DNA from: JADFNB01 sp036397455
GTDB taxonomy: Bacteria; Gemmatimonadota; Gemmatimonadetes; Gemmatimonadales; GWC2-71-9
Assembly (NCBI GenBank): GCA_036397455.1
Contig: DASWIX010000079.1
Location: 1-64,000 of the forward strand
DNA length: 64,000 nt
Reading direction: 5' to 3'
The notes under the pieces were generated by a model that searched no databases, had not been told where the DNA came from, and worked only from the letters and a program-made list of their open reading frames with translations. Shown piece after piece: positions 17,502 to 26,028 of this stretch (its first letter is position 1; every line of letters starts with the position of its first letter). The translations under genes and the position numbers were made by a program.

Positions 17502-19568
17502 TCACGGGCGCCGGATCCGGCGAATGCGGTCGCCCTGCGTGACGAGATCGACAACATCCATGCCTTCCAGTACCCGCCCGATCACGGTGTAGGTCCCGTC
17601 GAGATGGGGTTGGGGACTGTGCGTAATAAAGAACTGGCTCCCACCGGTATCGGGTCCGGAGAGCGCCATGCCAACCGTGCCGCGTTCGTAGCGCTGCAGG
17701 TTGATCTCGTCGCGCAGGGCGTACCCCGGCCCACCCCATCCGTCGCCACGCGGGTCGCCGGCCTGGATCACGAAGTTCGGCACCACGCGGTGCCACATGC
17801 TTCCGTCAAAATAGCGGCGGTCCGCCAGTTGGAAGAACGCGTTCATGGTGAGGGGCGCATCCTCGACGAACATGCGGAGCAGGATGCGACCGCGGTCGGT
17901 TTCGATCACGAGCAGGGTATCGCGGTCTCCACCCGGGGCCACGAACTGCCGCGCGATCTCGCGATAATCCTCATATCCCCGGCCGGTGGTGATCGACGTG
18001 ACGCTCCCCCATCGCCTGGCCGCTTCGGGGAAACGCCGTTCGGCAGCGCGACGTACCACGTAGTCATCGGAGGTCGGAAACCGGGGGAAAAACCGCGTCT
18101 CGATGAGGGCCGCTCCACGCGATCCGGCATCGGCAATCGCGCCGAGCGCGCCGAGCACGGCGATGCGCGCGACCGGGGTCGAATCGGGGAGCGCAAGCCG
18201 GTAGGCCTGAACCAACCGCGCAACGTCCGCGGTATCCGGTACGCTCGCCAACCGGTCGGCGGCAACCGCGCGCACAACCGCGTCCGGGTGAACCATCAGT
18301 TCGCGCGCTCGGGCGGTCGCCGCATCCGGCGCAACCGCGGCGAGGCTCGACAGCGCAGCGGCCGCCACCCGCGGATCCGGATCCCGCGTCATGTGCACGA
18401 GCCAGGGCACGACGGTGTCCTGCGCGATGTAGCCCAGCGCCGTCGCGCCGACCGAGCGGTACTGCCAGTCGGTGGACCCGAGCCACCCACCGATGACGCC
18501 GAGCGCGTGGATACCCTCGAGCCGGGCCAACCCCATGAGCGCCTCGCGTCGAATGGCCCGTGTACCTTTGTCGAGATGCCCGCGTAGCGCGGCGATCGCG
18601 TCCGCACCACCGAGGTCCGCCAGCGCCGACACGGCCTGGACGCGCACGTTGAGGTCGGAATCGGACAGACGGTCGAGCGCGGCGGGCGCCAGCGTGCTGT
18701 CGCGATAGGTGGCCAACGCGCGCAGGGCGTTCACCCGCACCTGCGGGTGGTTGTCCGACACGAGCCGGCGCACCCGCGCCGCGAGCGCCGCGCGGTCGAG
18801 GTGCGCGCTGTCCGCGTACGCGGCGCTGAGCGCCCTGACCGCATAGGCCCGCATGTCGTCCTCCCGGCTGTCGGTCGCCGCGAGCAGCGCGTCCGAGGCC
18901 TCAGGTCGGCGCAGCCGCGCGAGCGAGTAGACGGCACCGATCTTGGTCCGGCGCAGGGGGGAGACGGTGAACTCGATCAGTTCCTCCACCGGAGCATTCG
19001 GGCCGAATCGCCAGGATTCGACCACCGCCGTCGTGACGGAGACGGGAGGGGCGGAACTCGACGCCCGGCCGGCCCACGGCCGCAGCACCTCCTGAAAGAC
19101 CGCGAGCGCGGCAGGTCCTCCAATCTTGGCAAGAGCCGTGATCGCTTCCGCATGGACCCCGAACTGATCGTCGGGAGGCGTCGTGAGGACCAGTTCGCGC
19201 AACCGACCGATGGCGCTCGTGTCGCCGATCATCCCGAGCGCGAACGCCGCGCGGCTCTGCACGGCGGTGTCGGGATCCTGGAGCAGCTCGATGAGAATGG
19301 GTACCGCCGCCCGATCCCCGATCCGTCCCATGGCCAGAGCGGTGGCGCCGCGCACGGCCGGTTCCGGATGACGGGCCGCCGGGTTCAGCACCGCCGGGTT
19401 GAACTGGCGGGTGTCCTCAGCCTGGAGCACGCCCGCCAGCATATCAGCGACCTGCGCGTCCTGTCCCCGCACTTGCGGCGCGCCGAGGACGAGGAGACTA
19501 GATGCGAACAGGATCGACGATGGGAATGAGCGCCGACCGAACGGTCTCGGGAATCGTGGTGCGTGCAT
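17502..19568 (-). CDS. exported HEAT-repeat protein with C-terminal cyclophilin domain
   Basis: 688 residues with a signal peptide (~1-35). Residues ~45-520 are HEAT/PBS-lyase-like helical repeats (e.g. AVRGATALAMGRIGD, AVQSRAAFALGMIGD, VRVNALRALATYRD, PRVAAAALSSLAAV). Residues ~545-688 are a cyclophilin peptidyl-prolyl isomerase: MWHRVVPNFVIQAGDPRGDG with the catalytic Arg, GTVGMALSGPDTGGSQFFI and HLDGTYTVIGRV, where His replaces the usual Trp. It is a likely periplasmic chaperone with a large protein-binding scaffold. The start overlaps the thioesterase gene by 71 nt, and the protease-barrel gene follows after 2 nt. Confidence 0.85.
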   Translation of the reverse strand: MHAPRFPRPFGRRSFPSSILFASSLLVLGAPQVRGQDAQVADMLAGVLQAEDTRQFNPAVLNPAARHPEPAVRGATALAMGRIGDRAAVPILIELLQDPDTAVQSRAAFALGMIGDTSAIGRLRELVLTTPPDDQFGVHAEAITALAKIGGPAALAVFQEVLRPWAGRASSSAPPVSVTTAVVESWRFGPNAPVEELIEFTVSPLRRTKIGAVYSLARLRRPEASDALLAATDSREDDMRAYAVRALSAAYADSAHLDRAALAARVRRLVSDNHPQVRVNALRALATYRDSTLAPAALDRLSDSDLNVRVQAVSALADLGGADAIAALRGHLDKGTRAIRREALMGLARLEGIHALGVIGGWLGSTDWQYRSVGATALGYIAQDTVVPWLVHMTRDPDPRVAAAALSSLAAVAPDAATARARELMVHPDAVVRAVAADRLASVPDTADVARLVQAYRLALPDSTPVARIAVLGALGAIADAGSRGAALIETRFFPRFPTSDDYVVRRAAERRFPEAARRWGSVTSITTGRGYEDYREIARQFVAPGGDRDTLLVIETDRGRILLRMFVEDAPLTMNAFFQLADRRYFDGSMWHRVVPNFVIQAGDPRGDGWGGPGYALRDEINLQRYERGTVGMALSGPDTGGSQFFITHSPQPHLDGTYTVIGRVLEGMDVVDLVTQGDRIRRIRRP

Positions 19569-19920
19569 AATCGGAATCTAAGGCGATGAGCGCGGTTCGG
19601 GCCGTGGCCACGACACGGTCGTCAACGACCTGCTGGATGACGTACCCGAACTCCACTCGCCGGGTCCCGACGTCCCGCACCCAGCATCGGATCCGCAGCG
19701 CGTCATCGAACGTCGCCGCGGAGCGGTATCGTACCTGCGCTTCGATGACGGCGAGCCGTAATCCGTCCTCCTCGAGTTGGCGGTAGCTGATGCCTTGTCC
19801 CCGCAGGTACTCCGTGCGAGCGATATCACACCACACGAGGTAGTTCGCATGGTACACGACGCCCATCTGATCGGTTTCGGCGTACCGAACGGTGATTGCG
19901 ACGCTCGTCACGGCGTTCAC
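19498..19920 (-). CDS. YbgC/FadM-like acyl-CoA thioesterase
   Basis: 140 residues in a single hot-dog fold: ITVRYAETDQMGVVYHANYLVWCDIARTEYLR near the N-terminus contains the family's catalytic Asp/Tyr region, then VRYRSAATFDDALRIRCWV and ARTALIALDSDY. Such enzymes hydrolyse short acyl-CoAs and in Tol-Pal loci support envelope lipid metabolism, which fits the genes downstream. The start is placed at GTG 19920, with AGGAG 11 nt upstream; GTG 19911 and the far ATG 19983 are alternatives. Its 3' end overlaps the HEAT-cyclophilin gene. Confidence 0.85.
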   Translation of the reverse strand: MNAVTSVAITVRYAETDQMGVVYHANYLVWCDIARTEYLRGQGISYRQLEEDGLRLAVIEAQVRYRSAATFDDALRIRCWVRDVGTRRVEFGYVIQQVVDDRVVATARTALIALDSDYARTTIPETVRSALIPIVDPVRI

Positions 19921-19925
19921 GGTGC

Positions 19926-19955
19926 TTGGCGCTCCTGGTGGCAACCCAATATACT
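19926..19955 (+). promoter_or_regulatory. promoter for a probably leaderless LpxH-like mRNA
   Basis: TTGGCG at 19926-19931, an 18-nt spacer, and TATACT at 19950-19955. The -10 ends only 5 nt before the GTG at 19961, so transcription would begin at or next to the start codon. Confidence 0.5.
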
Positions 19956-19960
19956 GCGCC

Positions 19961-20692
19961 GTGCCCAACGAAACCGTCGTCATCGTCTCGGACGTGCACC
20001 TCGGCGCGGCCCCGGAAGCGACGGCCGCCGCCTTTCACCGCTTTCTCGAGTCGGTCCCCGACATGGCGCGACATCTTGTCATCAACGGTGACCTGTTCGA
20101 TTTCTGGTTCGAGTACCGCTCGGTCATCCCACGGCGGGCCTTTCCGACCCTGAACGTCCTGCATCGTATGCGGCGCGCCGGGGTACGCATCACGATGACC
20201 GGTGGCAATCACGATCGCTGGGGCGGGCCGTTTTGGCACGAAGAACTCGGCGCCTCGTTTCATCCGGAGGGCACACGGCTTGACGTCGCGGGGTGGCGCA
20301 CATTCCTGACTCACGGTGACGGCCTGACGGAGAGCCTGTGGGCTTCCGCGATGCTGCACCGCCTGACTCGATGGCCGCCGACGATCTGGGCGTTCCGCCT
20401 GCTGCACCCAGATGTCGGCTATCGGTTGGTGAACCTGATGTCGCGGAGCCTGGCGGATCGGAACCGCGATCCGGCGGTCCAGGCGCGAGCCGCTACCGAC
20501 CAGGCGACGTTCGCCGGGCACTACCTCTCCGCCAACCCGGCGGTCGACCTCCTGGTGCTGGGACACACCCATCGACCGGCCCTGATCGCATTCGGGGAGC
20601 GACGCTGGTATCTGAATCCCGGGGCGTGGGTGGAGGGGATGCGGTACGCGATCGTGACTCCGGATGGCCCCACACTCGCGTCGATGGCCTAG
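19961..20692 (+). CDS. LpxH-like UDP-2,3-diacylglucosamine hydrolase
   Basis: 243 residues, a calcineurin-type metallophosphoesterase with all metal motifs: IVSDVHLG ~10, NGDLFDFWFEY ~44, GNHDRWG ~82, LTHGDG ~123 and LGHTHRPALI ~207. The FDFWFEY insert is typical of LpxH/YbbF enzymes, which cleave UDP-2,3-diacylglucosamine to lipid X in lipid A synthesis. The GTG at 19961 starts directly before the first motif and lies just after a -10 box, with no Shine-Dalgarno. Confidence 0.8.
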   Translation: MPNETVVIVSDVHLGAAPEATAAAFHRFLESVPDMARHLVINGDLFDFWFEYRSVIPRRAFPTLNVLHRMRRAGVRITMTGGNHDRWGGPFWHEELGASFHPEGTRLDVAGWRTFLTHGDGLTESLWASAMLHRLTRWPPTIWAFRLLHPDVGYRLVNLMSRSLADRNRDPAVQARAATDQATFAGHYLSANPAVDLLVLGHTHRPALIAFGERRWYLNPGAWVEGMRYAIVTPDGPTLASMA

Positions 20693-21198
20693 CGCGAACC
20701 GAGCGCGACCCGGGCACCGAGGCCCAGCGAACCGTCGGGGAGCCCGCGCGTCTCGAGCTCGATCGGAAAGTCCCATAGCTGGGCCGAGACGAACGCCTCC
20801 GCCCCCGCCATCAGGTGGTTGAACACGATCAGCACCGCCCAATCCTGGATCTCCTGTCGTTTCCCCACCGCCCGCTCGTCCGCGCCGATCTTCTCCAGAT
20901 AGGCAAGCTGGTGCACGGCCTTGAGCGTCATCCCAATCGACACGCCCTCCCAAAACACGAACAGCGCTCCGGTCACCCGGCGACCGAGGATCGACTGACC
21001 CCATCCGGGGATGAGCAGTGAGCGCCCGAAGGCGCTGAGCGGCGAGATCGGGGGATCGACGCGGAAGGCCGGCACCTTGACGGTATCCGCGCGCGTCGAA
21101 TCGACCGGGACCTGACGCGGCGTCGGCACCGGGAATTGCGCCAACGCGTTCGATACACTCAGGGCGGCGGCCAGTCCGACGACGGTCAGGACACGCAT
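20689..21198 (-). CDS. DUF5683-like exported protein
   Basis: 169 residues with a signal peptide (MRVLTVVGLAAALSVSNALAQ). The mature part has the DUF5683 core: RSLLIPGWGQSILGRRVTGALFVFWEGVSIG, then a Lys/Glu-rich linker (LEKIGADERAVGKRQE) and a hydrophobic stretch (WAVLIVFNHLMAGAEAFVSAQLW). This fold is common in outer-membrane-bearing bacteria, and the role is unknown. It converges with the LpxH-like gene (4-nt overlap) and overlaps the start of nothing else of note; the lipid kinase gene precedes it with a 13-nt overlap. Confidence 0.75.
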   Translation of the reverse strand: MRVLTVVGLAAALSVSNALAQFPVPTPRQVPVDSTRADTVKVPAFRVDPPISPLSAFGRSLLIPGWGQSILGRRVTGALFVFWEGVSIGMTLKAVHQLAYLEKIGADERAVGKRQEIQDWAVLIVFNHLMAGAEAFVSAQLWDFPIELETRGLPDGSLGLGARVALGSR

Positions 21199-22088
21199 AG
21201 GACCGGCAGGCGCTGTGTCACCACTTCCGCCTCGACGGACGGGGCGTCATAACGGCGAAGCTCACCGTCGAGGTGCACCGTCAACGGAATCCCCGGGGTC
21301 GTGATCCGGATGTGGGCGGTGCGAAACGCGGTGACTTCGGCGAGACCTTCGTGCCTGCCGGCGATGACGCGAGGTAGGTACCGCACGAAGCGCAGGAAGC
21401 CGACCTCGCGAATCGCACAGACATCGAACAGCCCGTCCGTGGGATCCGCGCGAGGGGTGAGACGGAACCCCCCACCTGCCGTCGTGCCGATCGCGACCTC
21501 CGCCAACACGAGCGGACCGGTATGGGTGTGTTCCGCCGACGCCAGGCCGACGGTGACGGGACGGAATCGGGCGAAGGCACGGAGGACGGCGGCAACATAC
21601 AACGCGAAGCCGCGGAGGTTGGGGTAGCGTTGCATCTGATCGAGCACCGCCGTGTCGAACCCGACCCCAAGACCATTGGTGAAGTACTCCCCGGCGACGC
21701 GACCGACATCGAACCGCCGGGGTCGACCCCGCTCGAGCGCTTCAACCGCGGCCTTTACCGCACGAACCGGCAGGCCGGTCAGCTTGGCGAAGTCGTTCCC
21801 GGTACCGATGCCGATGATCCCGAGGGTGGTTTCGGGGCGCTCGGCCGCGAGGATCCCGTTCGCCACGCCATGCACGGTACCGTCGCCACCCGCGGCGATC
21901 ACGAGTTCCCAGCCATCGCGGGCACCCTCGAACGCGAGATCCCTTTCCTCTCCCGGCCGAGTGGTTGGGCGCATCTCGACGTGCCACCCGCGGTCACGAA
22001 ACGCCTCCGCGATTGGCCGACCGAGGCGGCTGCCGCGCCCTCTCCCCGCCACGGGGTTCAACACCACCAGCGCCCGCTTGACGGTCAT
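21186..22088 (-). CDS. diacylglycerol kinase-family lipid kinase
   Basis: 300 residues from ATG 22088 (MTVKRALVVLNPVAGRGRG). The catalytic-domain motifs are present: NPVAGRGRGSR ~10, AAGGDGTVHGVANGI ~62 (the GGDGT nucleotide site) and IGIGTGNDFAKLTG ~90. It phosphorylates diacylglycerol, sphingoid-like or related lipids (YegS/DgkB group); the substrate is not predictable. The gene begins 10 nt after the tRNA-Sec 3' end, so it probably lies on the same primary transcript. Confidence 0.85.
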   Translation of the reverse strand: MTVKRALVVLNPVAGRGRGSRLGRPIAEAFRDRGWHVEMRPTTRPGEERDLAFEGARDGWELVIAAGGDGTVHGVANGILAAERPETTLGIIGIGTGNDFAKLTGLPVRAVKAAVEALERGRPRRFDVGRVAGEYFTNGLGVGFDTAVLDQMQRYPNLRGFALYVAAVLRAFARFRPVTVGLASAEHTHTGPLVLAEVAIGTTAGGGFRLTPRADPTDGLFDVCAIREVGFLRFVRYLPRVIAGRHEGLAEVTAFRTAHIRITTPGIPLTVHLDGELRRYDAPSVEAEVVTQRLPVLCVS

Positions 22089-22098
22089 CGCGCGGGAG

Positions 22099-22195
22099 TG
22101 GCGGGAGCGTGTGGGAATCGAACCCACCGGAGCCGCCTCAGGCGCCTCCCGACGGTTTTGAAGACCGCACAGGCCACCAGGCCCGATCCGCCCCC
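22099..22195 (-). tRNA. selC: tRNA-Sec (selenocysteine, anticodon TCA)
   Basis: 97 nt on the minus strand, with every hallmark of bacterial SelC. The extended acceptor GGGGGCGG pairs with ACGCTCCC (one non-pair at its base). The D-stem is 6 bp with a 4-nt loop (CGGGCC-TGGT-GGCCTG). The anticodon loop is CTTCAAA with TCA at 22161-22159. A 9-bp-stem extra arm (GGAGGCGCC-TGA-GGCGGCTCC, one mismatch) is followed by T-arm GTGGG-TTCGATT-CCCAC. G plus an encoded CCA end the gene. It lies 5 nt after ridA and 10 nt before the lipid kinase gene, as part of an operon. Confidence 0.95.
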
Positions 22196-22200
22196 AACGG

Positions 22201-22578
22201 TCACCCGCGCTCGGCGATCACGTCGATCTCGACCAACGCCTGTTTCGGCAGCGTGCGGACGGCCACGGTGGAGCGAGCGGGCCGGTGTCCCCCGAACTCG
22301 GCGCCGTAGACCTGGTTCATGGCGGGAAAGTCCGCAATATCCGCCAAGTAGACGGTGGCCTTGACCACCCGATCCAGTGACGTGCCAGCGGCGGCGAGCA
22401 CAGCTTTCAGGTTTGCAAACACGCGCGTCGTTTGCGCCACGACGTCGCCGTCCACCAGCTGCATGGTGCCCGGATCGAGCCCGATCTGGCCGGCGGTATA
22501 CACCATCTCGCCGGTCACGATCGCCTGGCTGTACGGCCCGATTGCCTCCGGGGCCGCGTCGGTCTGTACGGTGTTCAA
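22201..22578 (-). CDS. ridA: RidA-family enamine/imine deaminase
   Basis: 125 residues, full length for RidA/YjgF. It removes reactive 2-aminoacrylate-type enamines by hydrolysis. Signatures: PEAIGPYSQAIVTGEMVYTAGQIGLDP at the N-terminus, VDRVVKATVYLADIADF in the middle, and RPARSTVAVRTLP with the catalytic Arg ~101, then ALVEIDVIAERG. It sits 10 nt after fhs and 5 nt before selC. Confidence 0.95.
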   Translation of the reverse strand: MNTVQTDAAPEAIGPYSQAIVTGEMVYTAGQIGLDPGTMQLVDGDVVAQTTRVFANLKAVLAAAGTSLDRVVKATVYLADIADFPAMNQVYGAEFGGHRPARSTVAVRTLPKQALVEIDVIAERG

Positions 22579-22588
22579 TCTCCCCCCC

Positions 22589-24262
22589 TCAGAAAAGACC
22601 TTCGATCGTGCCGTCGGCGTCCACCCGCATCCGCTCGGCAGCCGGCGTCTTGCCCAGACCCGGCATGGTCATGATATCGCCCGCGGTGGCCACCACAAAC
22701 CCGGCTCCCGCTGACGGATAGATCTCGCGAATCGTGATCCGGAATCCGGTCGGTGCCCCAAGCTTGGACGCGTCGTCGCTGAACGAGTACTGGGTCTTGG
22801 CCATGCATACCGGTGTCTCCCCCAGGCCAAACGCGGTGAGTTGCGTCATGGCCCGTTCCGCCGCGGGCAGGAAATCGACGCCGTCGGCCCGGTAGATCTC
22901 ACGCGCAATTGTCTCGATCTTCTCGCGGATGGGGAGCTTGGTGTCGTAGATCGGCTTGAACCGCGCCTCACCCGCATCGAGCACGCCAAGCAGCACCTCG
23001 GCCAGCTCCAGGCCGCCTGCCCCACCCTTCTCCCATACTTCGGCGAGCGCCATCGGCACGCCCATCGCGGTGCAGCCCTTTCGGACGACATCGAGTTCCG
23101 ACTCCGAGTCGGTGATGAACCGATTGAGCGACACGATGGGCGGGACCCCGAACTTCCGCACATTCTCCACGTGGCGGACCAGGTTCTGAAAGCCAGCTTC
23201 CACGGCGCCGGGATCCGGTATCGCCAAGTGCGCCTTATCGGCGCCACCGTGGAGCTTGAGCGCGCGAATCGTCGCCACAATGATGGCCGCTTCCGGTTTC
23301 AACCCGGCGCTACGGCATTTGATATGGAAGAACTTCTCCGCGCCCAGATCGGCCCCGAATCCCGCCTCGGTGATCACGAGGTCCGCCAGGCGCAGTGCGG
23401 CGTCCGTGGCAACGACCGAGTTGCAGCCGTGCGCGATGTTGCCGAACGGCCCGCAATGCACGAACGCCGGCCCACCTTCGAGTGTCTGCACCAGGTTCGG
23501 CAGCATCGCGTCCTTGAGGAGCAATGCCATCGCGCCGTGCGCTTTGAGGTCACTGGCCCGAACCGGTTGGCGGTCGCGCGTGGTCCCGACGATGATGCGG
23601 CCCAAGCGTTCCTCGAGATCCGCCTGATCGTTGGCGAGCGCCATGATGGCCATGACCTCGCTGGCCGGCGTGATGACGAATCGTTCTTCGCGCGGTACCC
23701 CGCCCAGCGGCCCACCGAGCCCGATGGTGATGTTCCGCAGCGCGCGGTCATTCATGTCCATGGTGCGCGGCCACGTGATCCGACGCTGGTCGAGACCGAT
23801 CGGGTTGCTCTGGTGCAGGTGGTTGTCGAGCATCGCGGACAGCAGGTTGTGCGCACTGCTGATGGCGTGGAAGTCACCGGTGAAGTGGAGATTGATGTCT
23901 TCCATCGGGACGACCTGGGCGTAACCACCGCCCGCCGCGCCGCCCTTGATCCCGAACACCGGTCCGAGGCTCGGCTCGCGGATACACGCCGCCACGCCTT
24001 CGCGCTGCTGCTGGAGCGCCTGCGTGAGTCCGATCGTGACCGTCGATTTCCCTTCGCCGGCGGCGGTCGGGTTGATGCCGGTGACGAGGACGAGCCGGCC
24101 CTTGCGCGGACGATCGCGCAGGGACGCCAGGCGGACCTTGGCCTTGGTGGGACCGTAGAGGATCAGATCGTCGGCCGCGAGCCCCAAGGTATTGGCGACC
24201 TCGGTGATTGGCCGCGGCCTCGCGGCTTGCGCAATAGCGATATCCGTTGGAACCGTCGTCAT
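22589..24262 (-). CDS. fhs: formate-tetrahydrofolate ligase
   Basis: 557 residues from ATG 24262, close to the family length. It ligates formate to tetrahydrofolate with ATP, feeding one-carbon metabolism. The N-terminal ATP loop is TGINPTAAGEGKSTVTIGL (usual PTPAGEGKTT), followed by REPSLGPVFGIKGGAAGGGYAQV, HFTGDFHAI and NPTG-like folate-site motifs, and the C-terminal INPSAGAGFV-type end reads YPSAGAGFVVATAG. The start overlaps the tatD stop (ATGA). Placement beside selC is notable because formate metabolism often uses selenoenzymes, but no formate dehydrogenase is in the window. Confidence 0.95.
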   Translation of the reverse strand: MTTVPTDIAIAQAARPRPITEVANTLGLAADDLILYGPTKAKVRLASLRDRPRKGRLVLVTGINPTAAGEGKSTVTIGLTQALQQQREGVAACIREPSLGPVFGIKGGAAGGGYAQVVPMEDINLHFTGDFHAISSAHNLLSAMLDNHLHQSNPIGLDQRRITWPRTMDMNDRALRNITIGLGGPLGGVPREERFVITPASEVMAIMALANDQADLEERLGRIIVGTTRDRQPVRASDLKAHGAMALLLKDAMLPNLVQTLEGGPAFVHCGPFGNIAHGCNSVVATDAALRLADLVITEAGFGADLGAEKFFHIKCRSAGLKPEAAIIVATIRALKLHGGADKAHLAIPDPGAVEAGFQNLVRHVENVRKFGVPPIVSLNRFITDSESELDVVRKGCTAMGVPMALAEVWEKGGAGGLELAEVLLGVLDAGEARFKPIYDTKLPIREKIETIAREIYRADGVDFLPAAERAMTQLTAFGLGETPVCMAKTQYSFSDDASKLGAPTGFRITIREIYPSAGAGFVVATAGDIMTMPGLGKTPAAERMRVDADGTIEGLF

Positions 24263-25047
24263 GACGTCATCATCAGAGGTTGGGCAACGCGGGCGCCAAA
24301 ACAACGCAACGCGTTGGCGGTCGTCAAAAGGGCGAACGCCTCGAGTGGCATTGCGCGGGCCTCAGCCAAGCGCTGTGCCACGACCCGGACGTACGCCGGC
24401 TCATTACGCGTGCCGCGGTGCGGCACCGGGGCAAGATAGGGCGCATCCGTTTCGAGTAGCAGGCGGTCGGCTGGGCACGCCAGGACCCGATCCATCAGGG
24501 TCCAATTCTTGAACGTCACCATACCGCTCCACCCGAAGTACGCCCCGACCTCCATACCGGCGTCGAACACCTCCGGTCCGGAACTGAACGAGTGCAACAC
24601 AAGCGCCGGTACCTGCCGGCCCCAGGTGCGAACGACCGCCGCCATGTCGGCGTCGGCCTCCCGGGCATGGATCACCACCGGCATCGCGCGGCCGGCCGCG
24701 ATGGCCAGCTGGGCTTCGAACACTCGACGCTGGACTGGGCGAGGCGCATGGTCGTAATGATAGTCGAGTCCCGTCTCGCCAACCGCCACGACCACGGGGT
24801 CGTCGAGGGCCTCATCCAGGCGGGCGGCGGTCTCTTCGGTCCAGGACGAGGCTTCATGCGGATGGACGCCGGCGGTCGCCGAGACGCCGTAAGACTGCGC
24901 GAGGGCACGCGCACGGCCGGTGGAGGCGACCGAATCGGCAATGATGATGACGTGATGGACATCCGCGGAGCGCGCGCGTGCGAAGACGCCGTCACGGTCC
25001 GCGTCGAACGCGGGGTCCGCCAGATGGCAGTGCGTATCGATCAACAC
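24259..25047 (-). CDS. TatD-family metal-dependent DNase
   Basis: 262 residues, a complete TIM-barrel metallohydrolase. Metal motifs: DTHCHLADPAF at the N-terminus, VHPHEASSW ~62, VGETGLDYHYDHAP ~92, VIHAREAD ~128, LHSFS ~153 and LLETDAPYLAPVPHRG ~206. Family enzymes are 3'-5' exonucleases or deoxyribonucleases used in repair and turnover. It heads the tatD-fhs-ridA-selC-lipid kinase run. Confidence 0.92.
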   Translation of the reverse strand: MLIDTHCHLADPAFDADRDGVFARARSADVHHVIIIADSVASTGRARALAQSYGVSATAGVHPHEASSWTEETAARLDEALDDPVVVAVGETGLDYHYDHAPRPVQRRVFEAQLAIAAGRAMPVVIHAREADADMAAVVRTWGRQVPALVLHSFSSGPEVFDAGMEVGAYFGWSGMVTFKNWTLMDRVLACPADRLLLETDAPYLAPVPHRGTRNEPAYVRVVAQRLAEARAMPLEAFALLTTANALRCFGARVAQPLMMTS

Positions 25048-25062
25048 GGCCGCGCCGGCCGC

Positions 25063-26028
25063 TCAGCCCGCCTCGGTCGTCCGCGGATCGGCCACGAGCG
25101 TTCGCGCACCGCGGACGTCCTCACCCGGCCACTTCTGTTCGATGTACAGCAAGACCGGCGACGCGATGTAGATGGAAGAGAACGTCCCGACCACGATCCC
25201 GAACGTCATCACCCAGGCAAACCCCCGAATCACCTCGCCACCGAGAATGAGCAGGGCCAGCGTCGCCGCGATCGTCGTGGCGCTCGTCATCGCGGTTCGC
25301 GGGAGCGTTTCGTTGATGCTCCGGTTCAGGATCTCATAGATGTTCTGGCGCTTGAACTTATGCAGGTTTTCCCGCACGCGATCGAACACGATGATGGTGT
25401 CGTTCAGCGAGTATCCCACGATCGTCAACACTGCCGCGACCACCACGAGGGTCAACTCGAGGTGCATGATCGCCAGGAACGCCACCGTCGCCACGATGTC
25501 ATGCAGTGTGGCCAGAATCGCCGCCACACCGAACCGCCACTCGAAGCGGAACCACAGGTAGATCAGCGTGGCCCCGAACGACATGAGGATGGCGAGCAGC
25601 GCCTTGGTGCGCAGTTCGCTCCCGACCTTGGCCGAGACCGCTTCTCCACGGCTCATCTCGTAACTTCCCGCGCCGAATGCCTCGGTCAGGGCCTGCTCGA
25701 CGGCCGCCGCCGTTTCCTGCGTCGTCAACGCGGCATTCTCTGCGCCGACGCGCGCCTTGATCAGAAAATCGCTGGGCGATCCGAACGTGGTGATTTCCGC
25801 GCCTGAAATGCCGGCGCCGCCCAGGGCCGAGCGGATCGACGCCGTGGTCATCGCCGCGGAGGAGGCCTCGACCTGCACCAGAGTACCCCCGGTGAACTCG
25901 ATGCTCTCCGGAATGCCACGAAGCGCGAAGAACGCCAGACCAATCAACATGAACGCGCCAACCACGGAGAGGGACCCTTTGCGTGCCCGCAGGAAGTCGA
26001 AGCGGGCGTTCTCGAATAGCCGCAGCAT
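25063..26028 (-). CDS. secF: protein-export membrane protein SecF
   Basis: 321 residues from ATG 26028, overlapping the secD stop by one base (TGATG). Six transmembrane helices, with GIPESIEFTGGTLVQV in the periplasmic loop start, ILATLHDIVATVAFLA ~180, SLNDTIIVFDRVREN ~225 and the LNRSINETLPRTAMTS signature ~252. With SecD it uses the proton gradient to finish translocation through SecYEG. Confidence 0.95.
   Translation of the reverse strand: MLRLFENARFDFLRARKGSLSVVGAFMLIGLAFFALRGIPESIEFTGGTLVQVEASSAAMTTASIRSALGGAGISGAEITTFGSPSDFLIKARVGAENAALTTQETAAAVEQALTEAFGAGSYEMSRGEAVSAKVGSELRTKALLAILMSFGATLIYLWFRFEWRFGVAAILATLHDIVATVAFLAIMHLELTLVVVAAVLTIVGYSLNDTIIVFDRVRENLHKFKRQNIYEILNRSINETLPRTAMTSATTIAATLALLILGGEVIRGFAWVMTFGIVVGTFSSIYIASPVLLYIEQKWPGEDVRGARTLVADPRTTEAG

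Noticed and set aside
22841..24439. a 532-codon plus-strand open frame over fhs
   Set aside because: It is the reverse complement of fhs, which has full conserved motifs.
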